54,076 nucleotides of DNA from Blautia sp. An249 (GCF_002159835.1 NZ_NFJL01000024.1:1-54076); one strand, 5' to 3'. Counted from the stretch's first letter, positions 33,252 to 42,468 are shown. The notes: generated by a model from the letters alone, not told the origin. Numbers and translations are program-made.

Positions 33252-33746
33252 CTAAGCAATGGATATCACGTGAACAATACCTGCTGATAAGAGTGAAACA
33301 AAAAAGCCCAGCAATATTCCCTTTATACCGCCTTTAATATGAAAAAGATAATCCTTATATTCCTTATCCATATCTTCAGTGCCAGGTATTCTTAATTTTT
33401 TGCTATGACAAAAGATACCTATATCCAACACAAACACGTCAAAGAAATTAACAGCAGCAAATAGAATCAGGACATGAAAAAATGCTGTTTGGAAAGATTT
33501 AGATCCTGAAAAATAAGCAGTTGCCGCCAAAAGAATAGCGAATATCAATGCAGCAATAAGTTTCTTTATTATATGTCTCTTTTCTGTGCTTTTAATCGAA
33601 TCTCTATATTGAGGCAGAGATTCCACCCTTTTTCTTATTTCCGGCGGGTATGACATTATATATTTAATGGGATTTTTATATTGCGCTGGTAATATGGTTA
33701 CCGAAAAGATTAGACAAGCAATCGCGCATTCAATTGCCAAAAGCAT
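33252..33746 (-). CDS. membrane protein of unknown function (164 aa)
   Basis: Four hydrophobic segments (residues about 3-20, 62-82, 88-112 and 142-162) with a basic cytoplasmic loop between the first and second (PPEIRKRVESLPQYRDSI). That loop phrase is seen in small Firmicutes membrane proteins of unknown role. Start supported by AAAGGAGG. It follows the 145-aa membrane gene by 66 bases. Confidence 0.6.
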   Translation of the reverse strand: MLLAIECAIACLIFSVTILPAQYKNPIKYIMSYPPEIRKRVESLPQYRDSIKSTEKRHIIKKLIAALIFAILLAATAYFSGSKSFQTAFFHVLILFAAVNFFDVFVLDIGIFCHSKKLRIPGTEDMDKEYKDYLFHIKGGIKGILLGFFVSLLSAGIVHVISIA

Positions 33747-33812
33747 TCTGCTCCTCCTTTACACACCTAAATTTTTTTATGACATATACTAAAATAGCGA
33801 ATGATTTAAAAA

Positions 33813-34250
33813 TCAGCTCTTCTCTCGGCTTTGACGCAGCAATTTCATTCCCAATACAAACACGAACCCTCCGAGAAGTACAAAAAATCCCCATATAATA
33901 TTCCAATATGGCGAGTTCACATCAAACATCCATAACAAAAGTTCATTCCAAAAATCCAGTCCAACTGCAATTGCAAATAAATCGAACAGTACATAACTGC
34001 CGCCAAACAGATAGATCCATCTCCACCAGTAATTACTGCTCCGGTTTCTAAAAAAAGTAATTACCCCGGCAATACAAAGGATTGCCAACAGTCCCATCAA
34101 TATGAAATAGAACACTCCTCTGTTTTCTAAGATACCGAGCCAGAAATCTGCATAAGTCTTTCTGTCGATCATCCCCCAGATCCTATGTAAATGAAACAAG
34201 CCGAAAAACAGAAAAAACACGGGTTCCCATGCAAATATCTTTTTTTCCAT
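33813..34250 (-). CDS. membrane protein of unknown function (145 aa)
   Basis: Four hydrophobic helices with short loops: WEPVFFLFFGLFHLHRIW, a VFYFILMGLLAILCIAGV helix, a WIYLFGGSYVLFDLF helix and a C-terminal IIWGFFVLLGGFVFVLGM helix followed by a basic tail. The start at 34250 is preferred because GGAGG lies eight bases upstream; the in-frame ATG at 34271 lacks a site. Part of a run of small membrane genes with a hydrolase. Confidence 0.6.
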   Translation of the reverse strand: MEKKIFAWEPVFFLFFGLFHLHRIWGMIDRKTYADFWLGILENRGVFYFILMGLLAILCIAGVITFFRNRSSNYWWRWIYLFGGSYVLFDLFAIAVGLDFWNELLLWMFDVNSPYWNIIWGFFVLLGGFVFVLGMKLLRQSREKS

Positions 34251-34298
34251 CTCATTCTCCTCCAGCTTCAAGCATTGATTTCTGTTAGTTCTAAGTCG

Positions 34299-34898
34299 TC
34301 AAAACGAATTCCGTATCCAGTCATCTAGGAATCTCATCTGCTCTTCCGTATGAAACCAGTGTTCTCCATTTTCCATAACAGTAAGTTCTGCGCCGATCTT
34401 CCGGCTGAAACTAAGCATAGTTTCATAAGAAGTCAAATGGTCCTTTTCTCCATATAAAATTCGTGTCGGAACATTCCATGTAACAGGGTGTTCCCTCACA
34501 TAGCAAAGATATTCCCAGGATAGTGTCTCACCATAAGCTGTTTCTATCTCTCCCCGGGCGCAAAGCTCTTCTTCTGTTATGTTGGCCCACATCATCATAT
34601 CAGTAATCAGTTTTTCCATATTAACGACTGGCGAAATGAACAGTGCTGTTTCAACCGGCTTGTTCTGTAAAGCAGTCATAGCAAAAAATGCCCCTATACT
34701 GTTTCCAATAACAGAAACCGTTCCATATTTTTCACTAACAGAATCAAAAAACTGCACAAATTCCCCCTCTGCCTCCCAGGGAGTTTGTGCCTTATAATCA
34801 AAACCGATGATATCCGCATCTTCAAAAAGCGGTTTGTAATGTTCTGCCTCCTTGGCAGTTCCACCTTTTCCGTGTATATAAATAATTCCTTTCTTCAT
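34299..34898 (-). CDS. alpha/beta hydrolase
   Basis: A compact 199-residue serine hydrolase. The oxyanion phrase IIYIHGKGGTAKEA is at residues 5-18 and the nucleophile elbow GNSIGA gives Ser67. The probable acid is the Asp in YGEKDHL (about 154) and the base the His in GEHWFHT (about 180). Substrate unknown. Start with AAAGGAG and only 24 bases from the membrane gene beyond. Confidence 0.8.
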   Translation of the reverse strand: MKKGIIYIHGKGGTAKEAEHYKPLFEDADIIGFDYKAQTPWEAEGEFVQFFDSVSEKYGTVSVIGNSIGAFFAMTALQNKPVETALFISPVVNMEKLITDMMMWANITEEELCARGEIETAYGETLSWEYLCYVREHPVTWNVPTRILYGEKDHLTSYETMLSFSRKIGAELTVMENGEHWFHTEEQMRFLDDWIRNSF

Positions 34899-34923
34899 TT
34901 TGTCTCCTTTCGCAAGTCCATAT

Positions 34924-35247
34924 CTAAAAGAAAATCAACAGGCAGGCAGCATGGATAAACGCCATAGTAAATGGACCGATTGTCCGCATACGGTTTTTTA
35001 TATATATTCCCGCAATCCCATCTATCATTTGTATAATCAGCATTGCCCCCGTCGCAATCAACAGCAATCGCTCAGACTGATAAATGAATGGAAGAATAGA
35101 GATTCCTACAATCGCCACACTTCTTGCAAACATATATAGAGCATTGGTCTTTTCTTGGTTCTTCCCTCTTATTACTGCATGTATAGAGAAACAAAGTCCT
35201 AAAAAAGCGCTTAATGCAGTTGTAAAAGCTGTTATGTAATATCCCAT
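34924..35247 (-). CDS. small membrane protein (107 aa)
   Basis: Three to four hydrophobic helices (residues about 1-22, 40-60, 62-80 and 90-107) with short loops. No family recognised. The start at 35247 (MGYYITAF) has GAGGAGG eight bases upstream; the in-frame ATG at 35265 does not. Confidence 0.6.
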   Translation of the reverse strand: MGYYITAFTTALSAFLGLCFSIHAVIRGKNQEKTNALYMFARSVAIVGISILPFIYQSERLLLIATGAMLIIQMIDGIAGIYIKNRMRTIGPFTMAFIHAACLLIFF

Positions 35248-35268
35248 TTCACGCCCTCCTCTCAACAG

Positions 35269-35790
35269 CTAAATATACCGGCGGACTTTTTTCATGTACT
35301 GTTTATATGGCTCTCCAAATTTTTCCATGCACCATCTTTCTTCTGAGAGAATAATCCAGTGCGCTGAAATCTGGAATGCCAAAATGATAGCAAATAGTGC
35401 AATTGATTGTGTTAATAATGCCATGCCGATAAAACAAATAAAATATGCTATGTACATTGGATTACGTGAAAACCGATAGATCCCATTCACATTCATCCCA
35501 CAATCGTCAGGAGCAGAAAAATTCACAATAGAAACAGCACATAAGATAAGTCCCAGGAAATAACAAATTATCCCCGTGTAAAATTGCAGCGAAAAATCAG
35601 CGGTCACCTTCAGGAAAATCAAGTAAATGAACATCCCTATATTAGAAATCTGGTAAATATAATATGCAATCTTTTCATTACCTTGCAATGGCGCAAAATA
35701 TCCCGCGCGCCGGATCGCATTTTTATTCAAGCCTCCCAGCAGACCAAATCTCACCGCTAAAAAGGGAAGCAATAGGAAAAATCCATTCAC
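35269..35790 (-). CDS. isoprenylcysteine-methyltransferase-like membrane protein
   Basis: A 173-residue integral membrane protein with five hydrophobic helices and the family's C-terminal signature: GIYRFSRNPMY-x(n)-E-E-R-W-C-x-x-K-F-G-x-x-Y-x-x-Y. Members methylate isoprenylcysteines or lipids using S-adenosylmethionine; the bacterial substrates are mostly unknown. First gene of the run down to 33252. It has a conventional promoter just upstream, unlike the core genes of the window. Confidence 0.8.
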   Translation of the reverse strand: MNGFFLLLPFLAVRFGLLGGLNKNAIRRAGYFAPLQGNEKIAYYIYQISNIGMFIYLIFLKVTADFSLQFYTGIICYFLGLILCAVSIVNFSAPDDCGMNVNGIYRFSRNPMYIAYFICFIGMALLTQSIALFAIILAFQISAHWIILSEERWCMEKFGEPYKQYMKKVRRYI

Positions 35791-35821
35791 TTTGATTCAC
35801 CTCCATAGTCTAAACGCCTCC

Positions 35822-35850
35822 ATTATACCACACAATTTCTTTGGCCGTAA
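35822..35850 (-). promoter_or_regulatory. conventional sigma-70-type promoter of the membrane gene run
   Basis: Minus strand: TTACGG (35850-35845), 17-base spacer, TATAAT (35827-35822), 32 bases before ATG 35790. The -35 is a weak match, the -10 perfect. Confidence 0.55.
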
Positions 35851-35870
35851 TATTTTATCACAGATACGAG

Positions 35871-35910
35871 GAAGGTGCCGCCATAAAACGTGCAGCACCT
35901 TCTTCTTTTT
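35871..35910. terminator. hairpin downstream of the HerA-like gene
   Basis: GAAGGTGC (35871-35878) pairs with GCACCTTC (35895-35902). The T-run (TTCTTTTTAT) is on the plus strand, so as a terminator it points the other way from the genes around it; it may still stop minus-strand transcription through the stem. Confidence 0.5.
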
Positions 35911-35940
35911 ATCATCTCAGTATCCATATCCCTCAGATTA

Positions 35941-38900
35941 TCAGCCAGCTACCTCTTTCAGTTTCTTTATTGCGTCTCTTTGAGCGAGTATTTCATCTAG
36001 TTCTGCATTACTGGGGGCAGCGACATTTAGTTTCGCGATTTTGACCAGCACCGGCTCTGCATCTTTATAGTCTGTACATCTCGATGACTGACAGATGAAC
36101 CAGCCAATCGGAGATCTCGGCAGCCATTTCAAGATATCACGGTCCTCATATCGTTCTTCTCTTGCGATGGACCGGATCACGACTTTTACATCATCCTCTG
36201 TTTTCATTTTCCCGGCCAGAATAATTCCACTGTTGGCAATAACACTCTTTGGCAGATCCGATATTTTCTGCGTAATCGCAAATACAAAAAGTCCATAACC
36301 AGCAGACTGATCTAACACACTTTCAAATTCAGACTGTCCTCCCAGGCTGACCAGCGAGCTTCCGGAACCGGCCATATCATTTCCTACCAATACCTCATTG
36401 GCCTCCTCGATCACCAGACAAGTCTCATACTGATCTTCTGATAAGAAGCCTTCTTCATGTGCAAGTGCGAACCGGAAAAAACCTGAAACGATCGTTCCAA
36501 ATATAAAATTTTTAAATGTAGATTCCAGCCCTTTACTCTCTAAAATGGTGATATCATCGTCACCTATTAACTCATCAATGCCGATCCCCTCTTCTGAACC
36601 AAACAGTCTCCTCTCTATACTGTATTCTCTTCCAAACGCAGACAGTCGGTCTAAAAGCCGGGCATAAGCATCTCTTGTGTCATTTCCGGCTCTTCCTTTG
36701 GCATTGGTCGGATCGTCAAGCATTCGTTTAAAATAGGTCATTCTCTCATAAGCTTTGGTCAGTGTCACCTGCGCCGACAAATCACTGACAACATCCGCCC
36801 AGTCAGGACGGTCACAGGCTGCGAACACGCCGGCTTCATCATATAGGCTGTATAATGTCTCTCCTAAAAGCTGTTTTCCTCTTTCCAACAGGCCGTAAGC
36901 TCTGCAGTATATCTCAATCATGGCATCAATCCATGTCTGAGGCCACACTCCATGAGGAATCTTACATACATTCAGTCTTAACGGATGGAACTGCAGGTTC
37001 CCAAGACTATTAAATTTCAATCGCTCCGGCTCTACCAAACGAGCCAGTGCCCTCCAGTCTCTCTTAGGGTCCATCACTACGATCCGCAGTCGTTTTCCGG
37101 TTTTCTTTCTCCTGACATGCGCCAATTCTGCGACAAGCCGCATAGCTGCCACTGTTTTTCCGGATCTGGAAGCTCCGCATACAAATCCGTGCATCAGCTC
37201 ACTCTCTGACATTCTGTACTCATATGGTGTTTTATAGCCCTGCTCTAATGTATAGCGCTCCGCAGAAAGAACATTTCCAAGGAAGATCTCCCCTTTCATC
37301 ATACTCGGTACTGAGAACTTCGGAATATCCGCCACTTCTGCGAAAATACCACCCTCAGATATTCTGGGCAGATGTGTATAAGACACATACTCGGATGGGA
37401 GCAGAACGGTTGAGTATTTATACTCTTCTACACCATGCACCCGGATTCTGGACGCATCTACAGAAAATGCAGAAAAGTGATATAGCAGGTGGCTCTGCTC
37501 CTCCGGTTCCAGGTTCATAACCTGCACTGGCGACATCATAGCATTTTCATTCTGCCAAGTGGATTTCGCCAGTGCTGATGCTGCCTCCAGAGCGTCATTA
37601 TCTTCTGTTGCTATATATACGTAAGTGTAAAATGCACCCTGCCCTCTTAAAGCAGATTTAATCCTTTCATTCTGGAACTCCAACAGTTCCAGAATATCTT
37701 TTACGCCCTGATCCAGCCATTGATAACTCCTGTTATAACCAATGCTGGGCCCCAGCCCCATACTGCCGGAAGTTCCCATTGTCTTAGCCAGCGTTCTTCC
37801 TACAGATTCTCCCTGACTGTTTGATATCCCCTGGCCAGTTCCCAATGACTGTCCAACAGACCGGTTCTGCCCCCAGTTGCTTCCCTGTCCCTGGGAGTAT
37901 CCCTGCGTTTCTGATACACTCTGGGACCGTCCGAACGACTGTCCCTGGGATTCACCATAGCTTTCACCGATATTTCTGGAAAGGTTGTCTGACAAAGACA
38001 TTCCCTGAGATACACTTCGGTTCTGACCAACCCCAACACTTTTGCCAATTCCCTGAGACCAGCCTTCTGATGCGCTTTCACCAAATGACTGTCCCTCGCT
38101 TACACTGCTGTTTGCACCCCATCCCTGAGATACACTCTCTCCTTCTGATACACCAAAGCTCTCGCTTACGCCCCAGTTCTGGGAGGTTCCGATATTTACT
38201 CCATGGGAGACAGAGGCGCTTTGTCCGATACTCTGCGTATTTCCCACACTCTCACTGCTTCCATATCCATATCCGTGACTATAACCGATACCGCTGGAAT
38301 TTGTATAACCAACCCCGGACGAGCTCCCTTCACTCAGTCCGAAACTACTGCCAGTGCTGTTGCCTACGCCACTGCTTTCTGATGAACTTTCACCACCATT
38401 AAACCCAAAACCAAACGCACCTGCATTCCAACCATTATTTCCGGATTCAGATACACCTTGATTATTGCTGTTTCCCGTGTTAAACCCGGCACTCATTCCG
38501 TTACTTACACTGCTGTTCTGGGAAAACCCAGTGGATTGGCTCTGGCTGTTCGATACATTTTCTGAAAAGCTCTCACCAATAGAATGACTCACTGAATTCC
38601 CAATCGATACCCCAGTGGACTCTCCAAAAGATTCCCCCTGACTGATTCCAAAATTTTGTGAGTTCCCTATGCTGTGCGAAGAACTGATATTGTGCCCCTG
38701 GCTTACATTGTAGGAATTTCCCTGGCTATGACTAAGTGACTCGCTGATATTCTCACCATGTGAAAAATTAATCCCCGCATTTTCTGAAAGACTTTCATTT
38801 GAACTGATTCCCTCATTTAAGCCGAGATTTTGCCCAAAACTACTCCCTATAGATTCTCCCTGCGAAATATTGTGGGATCGTGAGAAAGAGTCTGTAACAG

Positions 38901-39885
38901 AAGCGCCTTCCGATCTTCCAAAACTCTGGCTGATTGATTCTGACAGACTCTGTCCGACACTTTCTCCATATCCGGTACTGAAGGTTTCATTTTGTGAAAA
39001 ACTGACACTGTCCGCATCTGTATACGCATGACTGCTACCCTCGCTTTGTCCTAGATTGGCAGCAAACATCATAGGCATACTCAGATTCATACTGACCGAT
39101 TTCACACCTTGAAGCTGGTCGTTCCAGTTCGTCATATCATCCTGCGTCCTTAATGCCCATGCTTTTAAGGTTTCTAGGCGAACCGGGGAAGAAAGCACTT
39201 CTATCACATACTCAAAATCACTCATTCCCGAAATGATTTCTTCCATAGTTCCCTGGCTCTGGGGATTTAAGTTCTGCCCTCCAAATCCTTTATTCCCTGC
39301 ATTCTCCCCTCCTTTGCTTGCTTTTGGAATCCCCCGCACTGCCGCAATATGTTCCATCCCATACATTTTTTCCCTAAGCCACTCACTCTCCTGCGCCTGC
39401 AAAACCCGCATCTCAAGTACCCGGTAGGTTCCCTGCAGCATCGAAAGAAGCCCCAGGAAATCACGGTGCGCAATCTCTTTCGCTGTATCAATGTCATATG
39501 CAACTCCCTGGACACCATAGAGGAATAACAATCCCAGCGCCACTGGACGTATAATATTACAGATTACAGTGACCAGATTATACTTGCGCTCATAGACACC
39601 ACTTAACAGCTGCTCCTGCATATCCATCAAAGAGAGGGATTGTTTCGCCTCTTTTGGCAGGCGGATCACCCGGGCAAAGCATAGCGCCTTATAAAGCTTT
39701 TTCCTTTCTCCCGTATCCGGATTCATTACTTCCATCTCATAGCACAGATACTCCAGTTTTCTTTCTTCTACCGGGCAGCGCTCATCTTCTTTATATTCCG
39801 CCCATGAATCTATAATCCGTATATCATCTGCGGCAGGCTGGGCACCTCTTCCCAAGATACGCTTCAAATCATAAACAGATAACAT
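35941..39885 (-). CDS. HerA/VirB4-like ATPase with a large serine-rich insert (1314 aa)
   Basis: Residues 1-275 form an N-terminal region with one hydrophobic pair (NIIRPVALGLLFLYGVQGVA). Residues about 280-725 are almost wholly Ser, Gly, Asn and Gln in a tetrapeptide rhythm ([SGN]-polar-[SGN]-hydrophobic, as in GESVGQSLSESISQSFG). The C-terminal 590 residues are a HerA/FtsK-like ATPase: Walker A GASRSGKT at about 905-912, MDPKRDWRAL after it, Walker B CLVIEEANE near 1160 and an ITQKISDLP switch. It may be the DNA pump or coupling ATPase of the element, since no other VirB4 or VirD4 is seen. The start may instead be GTG 39894, which overlaps the preceding stop (GTGA). Confidence 0.75.
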   Translation of the reverse strand: MLSVYDLKRILGRGAQPAADDIRIIDSWAEYKEDERCPVEERKLEYLCYEMEVMNPDTGERKKLYKALCFARVIRLPKEAKQSLSLMDMQEQLLSGVYERKYNLVTVICNIIRPVALGLLFLYGVQGVAYDIDTAKEIAHRDFLGLLSMLQGTYRVLEMRVLQAQESEWLREKMYGMEHIAAVRGIPKASKGGENAGNKGFGGQNLNPQSQGTMEEIISGMSDFEYVIEVLSSPVRLETLKAWALRTQDDMTNWNDQLQGVKSVSMNLSMPMMFAANLGQSEGSSHAYTDADSVSFSQNETFSTGYGESVGQSLSESISQSFGRSEGASVTDSFSRSHNISQGESIGSSFGQNLGLNEGISSNESLSENAGINFSHGENISESLSHSQGNSYNVSQGHNISSSHSIGNSQNFGISQGESFGESTGVSIGNSVSHSIGESFSENVSNSQSQSTGFSQNSSVSNGMSAGFNTGNSNNQGVSESGNNGWNAGAFGFGFNGGESSSESSGVGNSTGSSFGLSEGSSSGVGYTNSSGIGYSHGYGYGSSESVGNTQSIGQSASVSHGVNIGTSQNWGVSESFGVSEGESVSQGWGANSSVSEGQSFGESASEGWSQGIGKSVGVGQNRSVSQGMSLSDNLSRNIGESYGESQGQSFGRSQSVSETQGYSQGQGSNWGQNRSVGQSLGTGQGISNSQGESVGRTLAKTMGTSGSMGLGPSIGYNRSYQWLDQGVKDILELLEFQNERIKSALRGQGAFYTYVYIATEDNDALEAASALAKSTWQNENAMMSPVQVMNLEPEEQSHLLYHFSAFSVDASRIRVHGVEEYKYSTVLLPSEYVSYTHLPRISEGGIFAEVADIPKFSVPSMMKGEIFLGNVLSAERYTLEQGYKTPYEYRMSESELMHGFVCGASRSGKTVAAMRLVAELAHVRRKKTGKRLRIVVMDPKRDWRALARLVEPERLKFNSLGNLQFHPLRLNVCKIPHGVWPQTWIDAMIEIYCRAYGLLERGKQLLGETLYSLYDEAGVFAACDRPDWADVVSDLSAQVTLTKAYERMTYFKRMLDDPTNAKGRAGNDTRDAYARLLDRLSAFGREYSIERRLFGSEEGIGIDELIGDDDITILESKGLESTFKNFIFGTIVSGFFRFALAHEEGFLSEDQYETCLVIEEANEVLVGNDMAGSGSSLVSLGGQSEFESVLDQSAGYGLFVFAITQKISDLPKSVIANSGIILAGKMKTEDDVKVVIRSIAREERYEDRDILKWLPRSPIGWFICQSSRCTDYKDAEPVLVKIAKLNVAAPSNAELDEILAQRDAIKKLKEVAG
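37710..39050 (-). repeat. coding low-complexity tract (serine-rich tetrapeptide repeats)
   Basis: The DNA here encodes about 110 degenerate copies of a four-residue unit. The codons vary between copies, so it is a protein-level repeat rather than a recent DNA tandem expansion. Confidence 0.75.
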
Positions 39886-39890
39886 CTCTT

Positions 39891-40427
39891 TCACCGTCCT
39901 TTCCCGTTCTTCGGATGTTCCTCACGAATCCCCCGGAGCTGGTCAAAGAATTTCTGTTTTGATATCTTGCGCCTGAAGAGTACGATTTTCTTCCCTTCCA
40001 TAACCACAAATCCAATAGGAACCATAACAGCAACAATCCAGAGCATGTATTCCAAAAAGCCCGATAACGAAGCATTTGACGCAGCCGGCATCGCCTGGTC
40101 ATAGGTTGCCGCAAGCATTTCACTGGTCGTTCCAGAAACAAGCTGTACAACTTTTTGCAGTCCAAACATTCCTAACAGATACCCCGTGATAGTCCAGTGT
40201 GTTTCCGTAATGATATTCTGCCTGTGCGATGGAAGAATAATCGCGCACACTGCCCCTGCTCCCCACATCACAGCCGTCATTGGAGCAATCAGATTTTGTC
40301 CGAACTGCCCAAACCTTGTTACAATTACAATACTCAGCACCAGAACCGCTGCCGGAAATCCTACTGCAAAAAAATAAGCTGCAAACTCTTGTGAGGACAT
40401 CCCTTGTCTGTATGTGATTTTTTCCAT
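39891..40427 (-). CDS. membrane protein partner of the HerA-like ATPase (178 aa)
   Basis: Four hydrophobic helices (residues about 15-40, 48-68, 80-98 and 128-150) and a basic cytoplasmic tail (RRKISKQKFFDQLRGIREE). No family recognised. Start ATG 40427 with AGGAGG nine bases upstream. Its stop overlaps the start of the ATPase gene, so the two are coupled and probably form a complex at the membrane. Confidence 0.6.
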   Translation of the reverse strand: MEKITYRQGMSSQEFAAYFFAVGFPAAVLVLSIVIVTRFGQFGQNLIAPMTAVMWGAGAVCAIILPSHRQNIITETHWTITGYLLGMFGLQKVVQLVSGTTSEMLAATYDQAMPAASNASLSGFLEYMLWIVAVMVPIGFVVMEGKKIVLFRRKISKQKFFDQLRGIREEHPKNGKGR

Positions 40428-40442
40428 ATAATCCTGCCTCCT

Positions 40443-40460
40443 TTCATATGAAAGATGTAG
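40443..40460 (-). promoter_or_regulatory. CATATT-type box upstream of the HerA operon
   Basis: Minus strand reads CTACATCTTTCATATGAA; the last bases merge into AAAGGAGG of the gene, 18 bases before ATG 40427, the shortest leader of the set. Confidence 0.45.
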
Positions 40461-40490
40461 GATATTACGGCTGTTAAATAACATAGCAAA

Positions 40491-40526
40491 AAAAATCAGA
40501 CAGTACATACATACCGCCTGATTTTT
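40491..40526 (-). terminator. terminator after the YkgJ-family gene
   Basis: Perfect 9-bp stem AAAAATCAG/CTGATTTTT with further T on the minus strand, just after the stop at 40536. Confidence 0.85.
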
Positions 40527-40535
40527 CTTGCTCCT

Positions 40536-41207
40536 TTAATAGCAGAGTCTTTCCAATATTTTTCTTAAAGCACTCAACAGCTCCTTATGATTCGATTCGT
40601 ATTGCTCTAAAAACGGTCTCTCCAAATCGAATTTGTAATATTTATACTGCAAAAAGCAGAAGACTGCGGCTGGCAGCCCGTCCTCCGGCACCTGGTTTAA
40701 CAAACGGACGATTTCCGGCAGCTCTCTGTAATCGATTGCTGTGGCCGCCCGCTCCTCTTCCGTAAAGTACCTTTTCATCCAGTCTCTTGCCTTAAATATA
40801 ATGCCTGCTTCAAAATGGTGCGGATACTCTGTACTAATATGGAACCTAAATCCTCCTGAACCAAGTGGCTCTGCGGACAAAGGGTAGGTTCGACATGCTT
40901 TCGGTTTCACAGGCTGGATCATACATCGGTTATCCTTTAGAAAGATACATGCTTGCTCATCTCCGGTTGTTTTTAACACATAGGTGACATACCCGCACGT
41001 AGCAAGAAGCACTTCCTCAGCATAGGTTGCCAGCACATCCTCCACGCATGTGATCGCAGAATCCCCTTCTTTTAAAAATTTAGTCAGCCGATATACGTCC
41101 AGACTCTCCAGCGGAACACTCTGATGTACATTCCTACAACAAGCGCCGCAGCCACAGCATTCAAATCGTATCCTTTCATTCCATTCAATGGGCCTCATAT
41201 TTTTCAT
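40536..41207 (-). CDS. YkgJ-family cysteine-cluster protein
   Basis: A 223-residue protein with the N-terminal cluster ECCGCGACCRNV (Cys17, 18, 20, 23, 24) and a second set in CIFLKDNRCMIQPVKPKACR, the arrangement of UPF0153/YkgJ proteins thought to bind a metal or iron-sulfur cluster. Function is unknown in the family. It is coupled to the 378-aa gene upstream (13-base gap, GAAGGAG) and closed by a terminator. Confidence 0.85.
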   Translation of the reverse strand: MKNMRPIEWNERIRFECCGCGACCRNVHQSVPLESLDVYRLTKFLKEGDSAITCVEDVLATYAEEVLLATCGYVTYVLKTTGDEQACIFLKDNRCMIQPVKPKACRTYPLSAEPLGSGGFRFHISTEYPHHFEAGIIFKARDWMKRYFTEEERAATAIDYRELPEIVRLLNQVPEDGLPAAVFCFLQYKYYKFDLERPFLEQYESNHKELLSALRKILERLCY

Positions 41208-41220
41208 GTAATTTCTCCTT

Positions 41221-42357
41221 CTATTTTGAGTCTGAATCCTGTTCGATGTGAACTAGCACGACATACTCGATATTCTCGCAGAAGAATACCCATTCACCCA
41301 AGACAGAGTCTTCAGAAACAGCTGGTGTACAGAATTCCCTCCCCTCTTTCAGCAAAGCACATTCCGCATAGGGATAGGATGTTTCATCACAAATAACCAC
41401 GTTGATTTCCACGGCAACACCATCGTCAAATGCACCTGTAAACGTAATGGTTTGACCCTCTACGAGACCATATTTTTCATAAATTTCCAGTCCTTTAAGA
41501 TTAAGTATGTCTTTACACTGTTCAGCAGCTTCCAGAGAAATGTAAATATCCGTAGTTTTTGTAACTGTTTTGTCTTCATTAAAGGTCTCCCCCGTAATCT
41601 CCTTTTCATCGGGCTCTTGCAGCCATATAAAGAATTCCGCTGAGTTCAAAATATCCCTCACATCCTGCCTGTTTTCAAAATCTTTCTCTTTACAAAACGC
41701 CGTCATTGCTTCCAGAATATTTTCTTTTGCAAAAAGCAGTTCTGTCACATATTCCGGAAAGCAAATTTCAGAAATGCCTTCTGCAATCGCCGTTCTGACT
41801 GCAATCTCTTTATAAACTGCTTCTCTTCTGTTTTCTTTCTCCTGCTCTGATCGTCGATAAAGCACAGACTTTAAATAGGCCTCAAACTCCTGATCCACAC
41901 AATCTATTAATTCCCGGTGGATATGACGTTTTTCTTTCGGCAATATGGCATATCGGCTGTGGCACTGTCCGTCCCCCATGAACAGCCGGTAAATATAGCC
42001 TGCGATGAACTGCATCCGGTCAAATTCCTCGGTAGATTCTTCCAACGATTTACCTGTGACAAAATGCACGATACGACGTTCCCTTGCTTCCTCGTCATAC
42101 GTCATAATATCGATATCCAGATAAATTCCCTCATTACTTCCCCATCTTGTATAACACATCAAGTCATATACAGCCGGCAGCGCTTCCTTTTTAAGATGAC
42201 TATTCATAAGCAAGTACTCAGGCGGAAGCAGCCCTTCCGCCTCCAGTATTGCTTTTAAATCTTTAAAAACATCCACTGCCCTTCTTTGTCCGGCATATCG
42301 AACCTTGCCTTTCATGTCTTCTACTGGTTCCCACATTTCCATCTCGATTCTACTCAT
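41221..42357 (-). CDS. hypothetical protein (378 aa)
   Basis: A soluble acidic protein. Residues 1-160 include a strand-rich phrase GIYLDIDIMTYDEEARERRI and MQFIAGYIYRLFMGDGQCHS; residues about 170-240 are helical; the C-terminal third looks like a beta domain (VEGQTITFTGAFDDGVAVEI). I recognise no family. ATG 42357 has GGAGG eight bases upstream. First gene of a two-gene operon with the YkgJ-like protein. Confidence 0.55.
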   Translation of the reverse strand: MSRIEMEMWEPVEDMKGKVRYAGQRRAVDVFKDLKAILEAEGLLPPEYLLMNSHLKKEALPAVYDLMCYTRWGSNEGIYLDIDIMTYDEEARERRIVHFVTGKSLEESTEEFDRMQFIAGYIYRLFMGDGQCHSRYAILPKEKRHIHRELIDCVDQEFEAYLKSVLYRRSEQEKENRREAVYKEIAVRTAIAEGISEICFPEYVTELLFAKENILEAMTAFCKEKDFENRQDVRDILNSAEFFIWLQEPDEKEITGETFNEDKTVTKTTDIYISLEAAEQCKDILNLKGLEIYEKYGLVEGQTITFTGAFDDGVAVEINVVICDETSYPYAECALLKEGREFCTPAVSEDSVLGEWVFFCENIEYVVLVHIEQDSDSK

Positions 42358-42450
42358 TTTGGTTTCCTCCATTTACAGTACAAATTTCCATTTTCAGTTT
42401 CATAACATCTGCTATTTTCATTCCTCCTCTCCGTCACCTGCTATTCTTAC

Positions 42451-42468
42451 TGAATATGAAATTTTCTT
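42451..42468 (-). promoter_or_regulatory. CATATT box upstream of the 378-aa gene
   Basis: Minus strand reads AAGAAAATTTCATATTCA, 96 bases before the start. Shares the TCATATTCA(G/A) ending with two other copies (42819 and 49968). Confidence 0.45.

Noticed and set aside
37821..38402. Plus-strand reading frame opposite the serine-rich tract
   Set aside because: It arises from the low-complexity serine codons read backwards (His, Pro, Arg, Tyr-rich) and has no family or ribosome binding site.
37710..39050. Serine-rich tract as a cell-surface serine-rich repeat adhesin
   Set aside because: There is no signal peptide or sorting signal, and the tract is embedded in one continuous frame with a cytoplasmic HerA-type ATPase.
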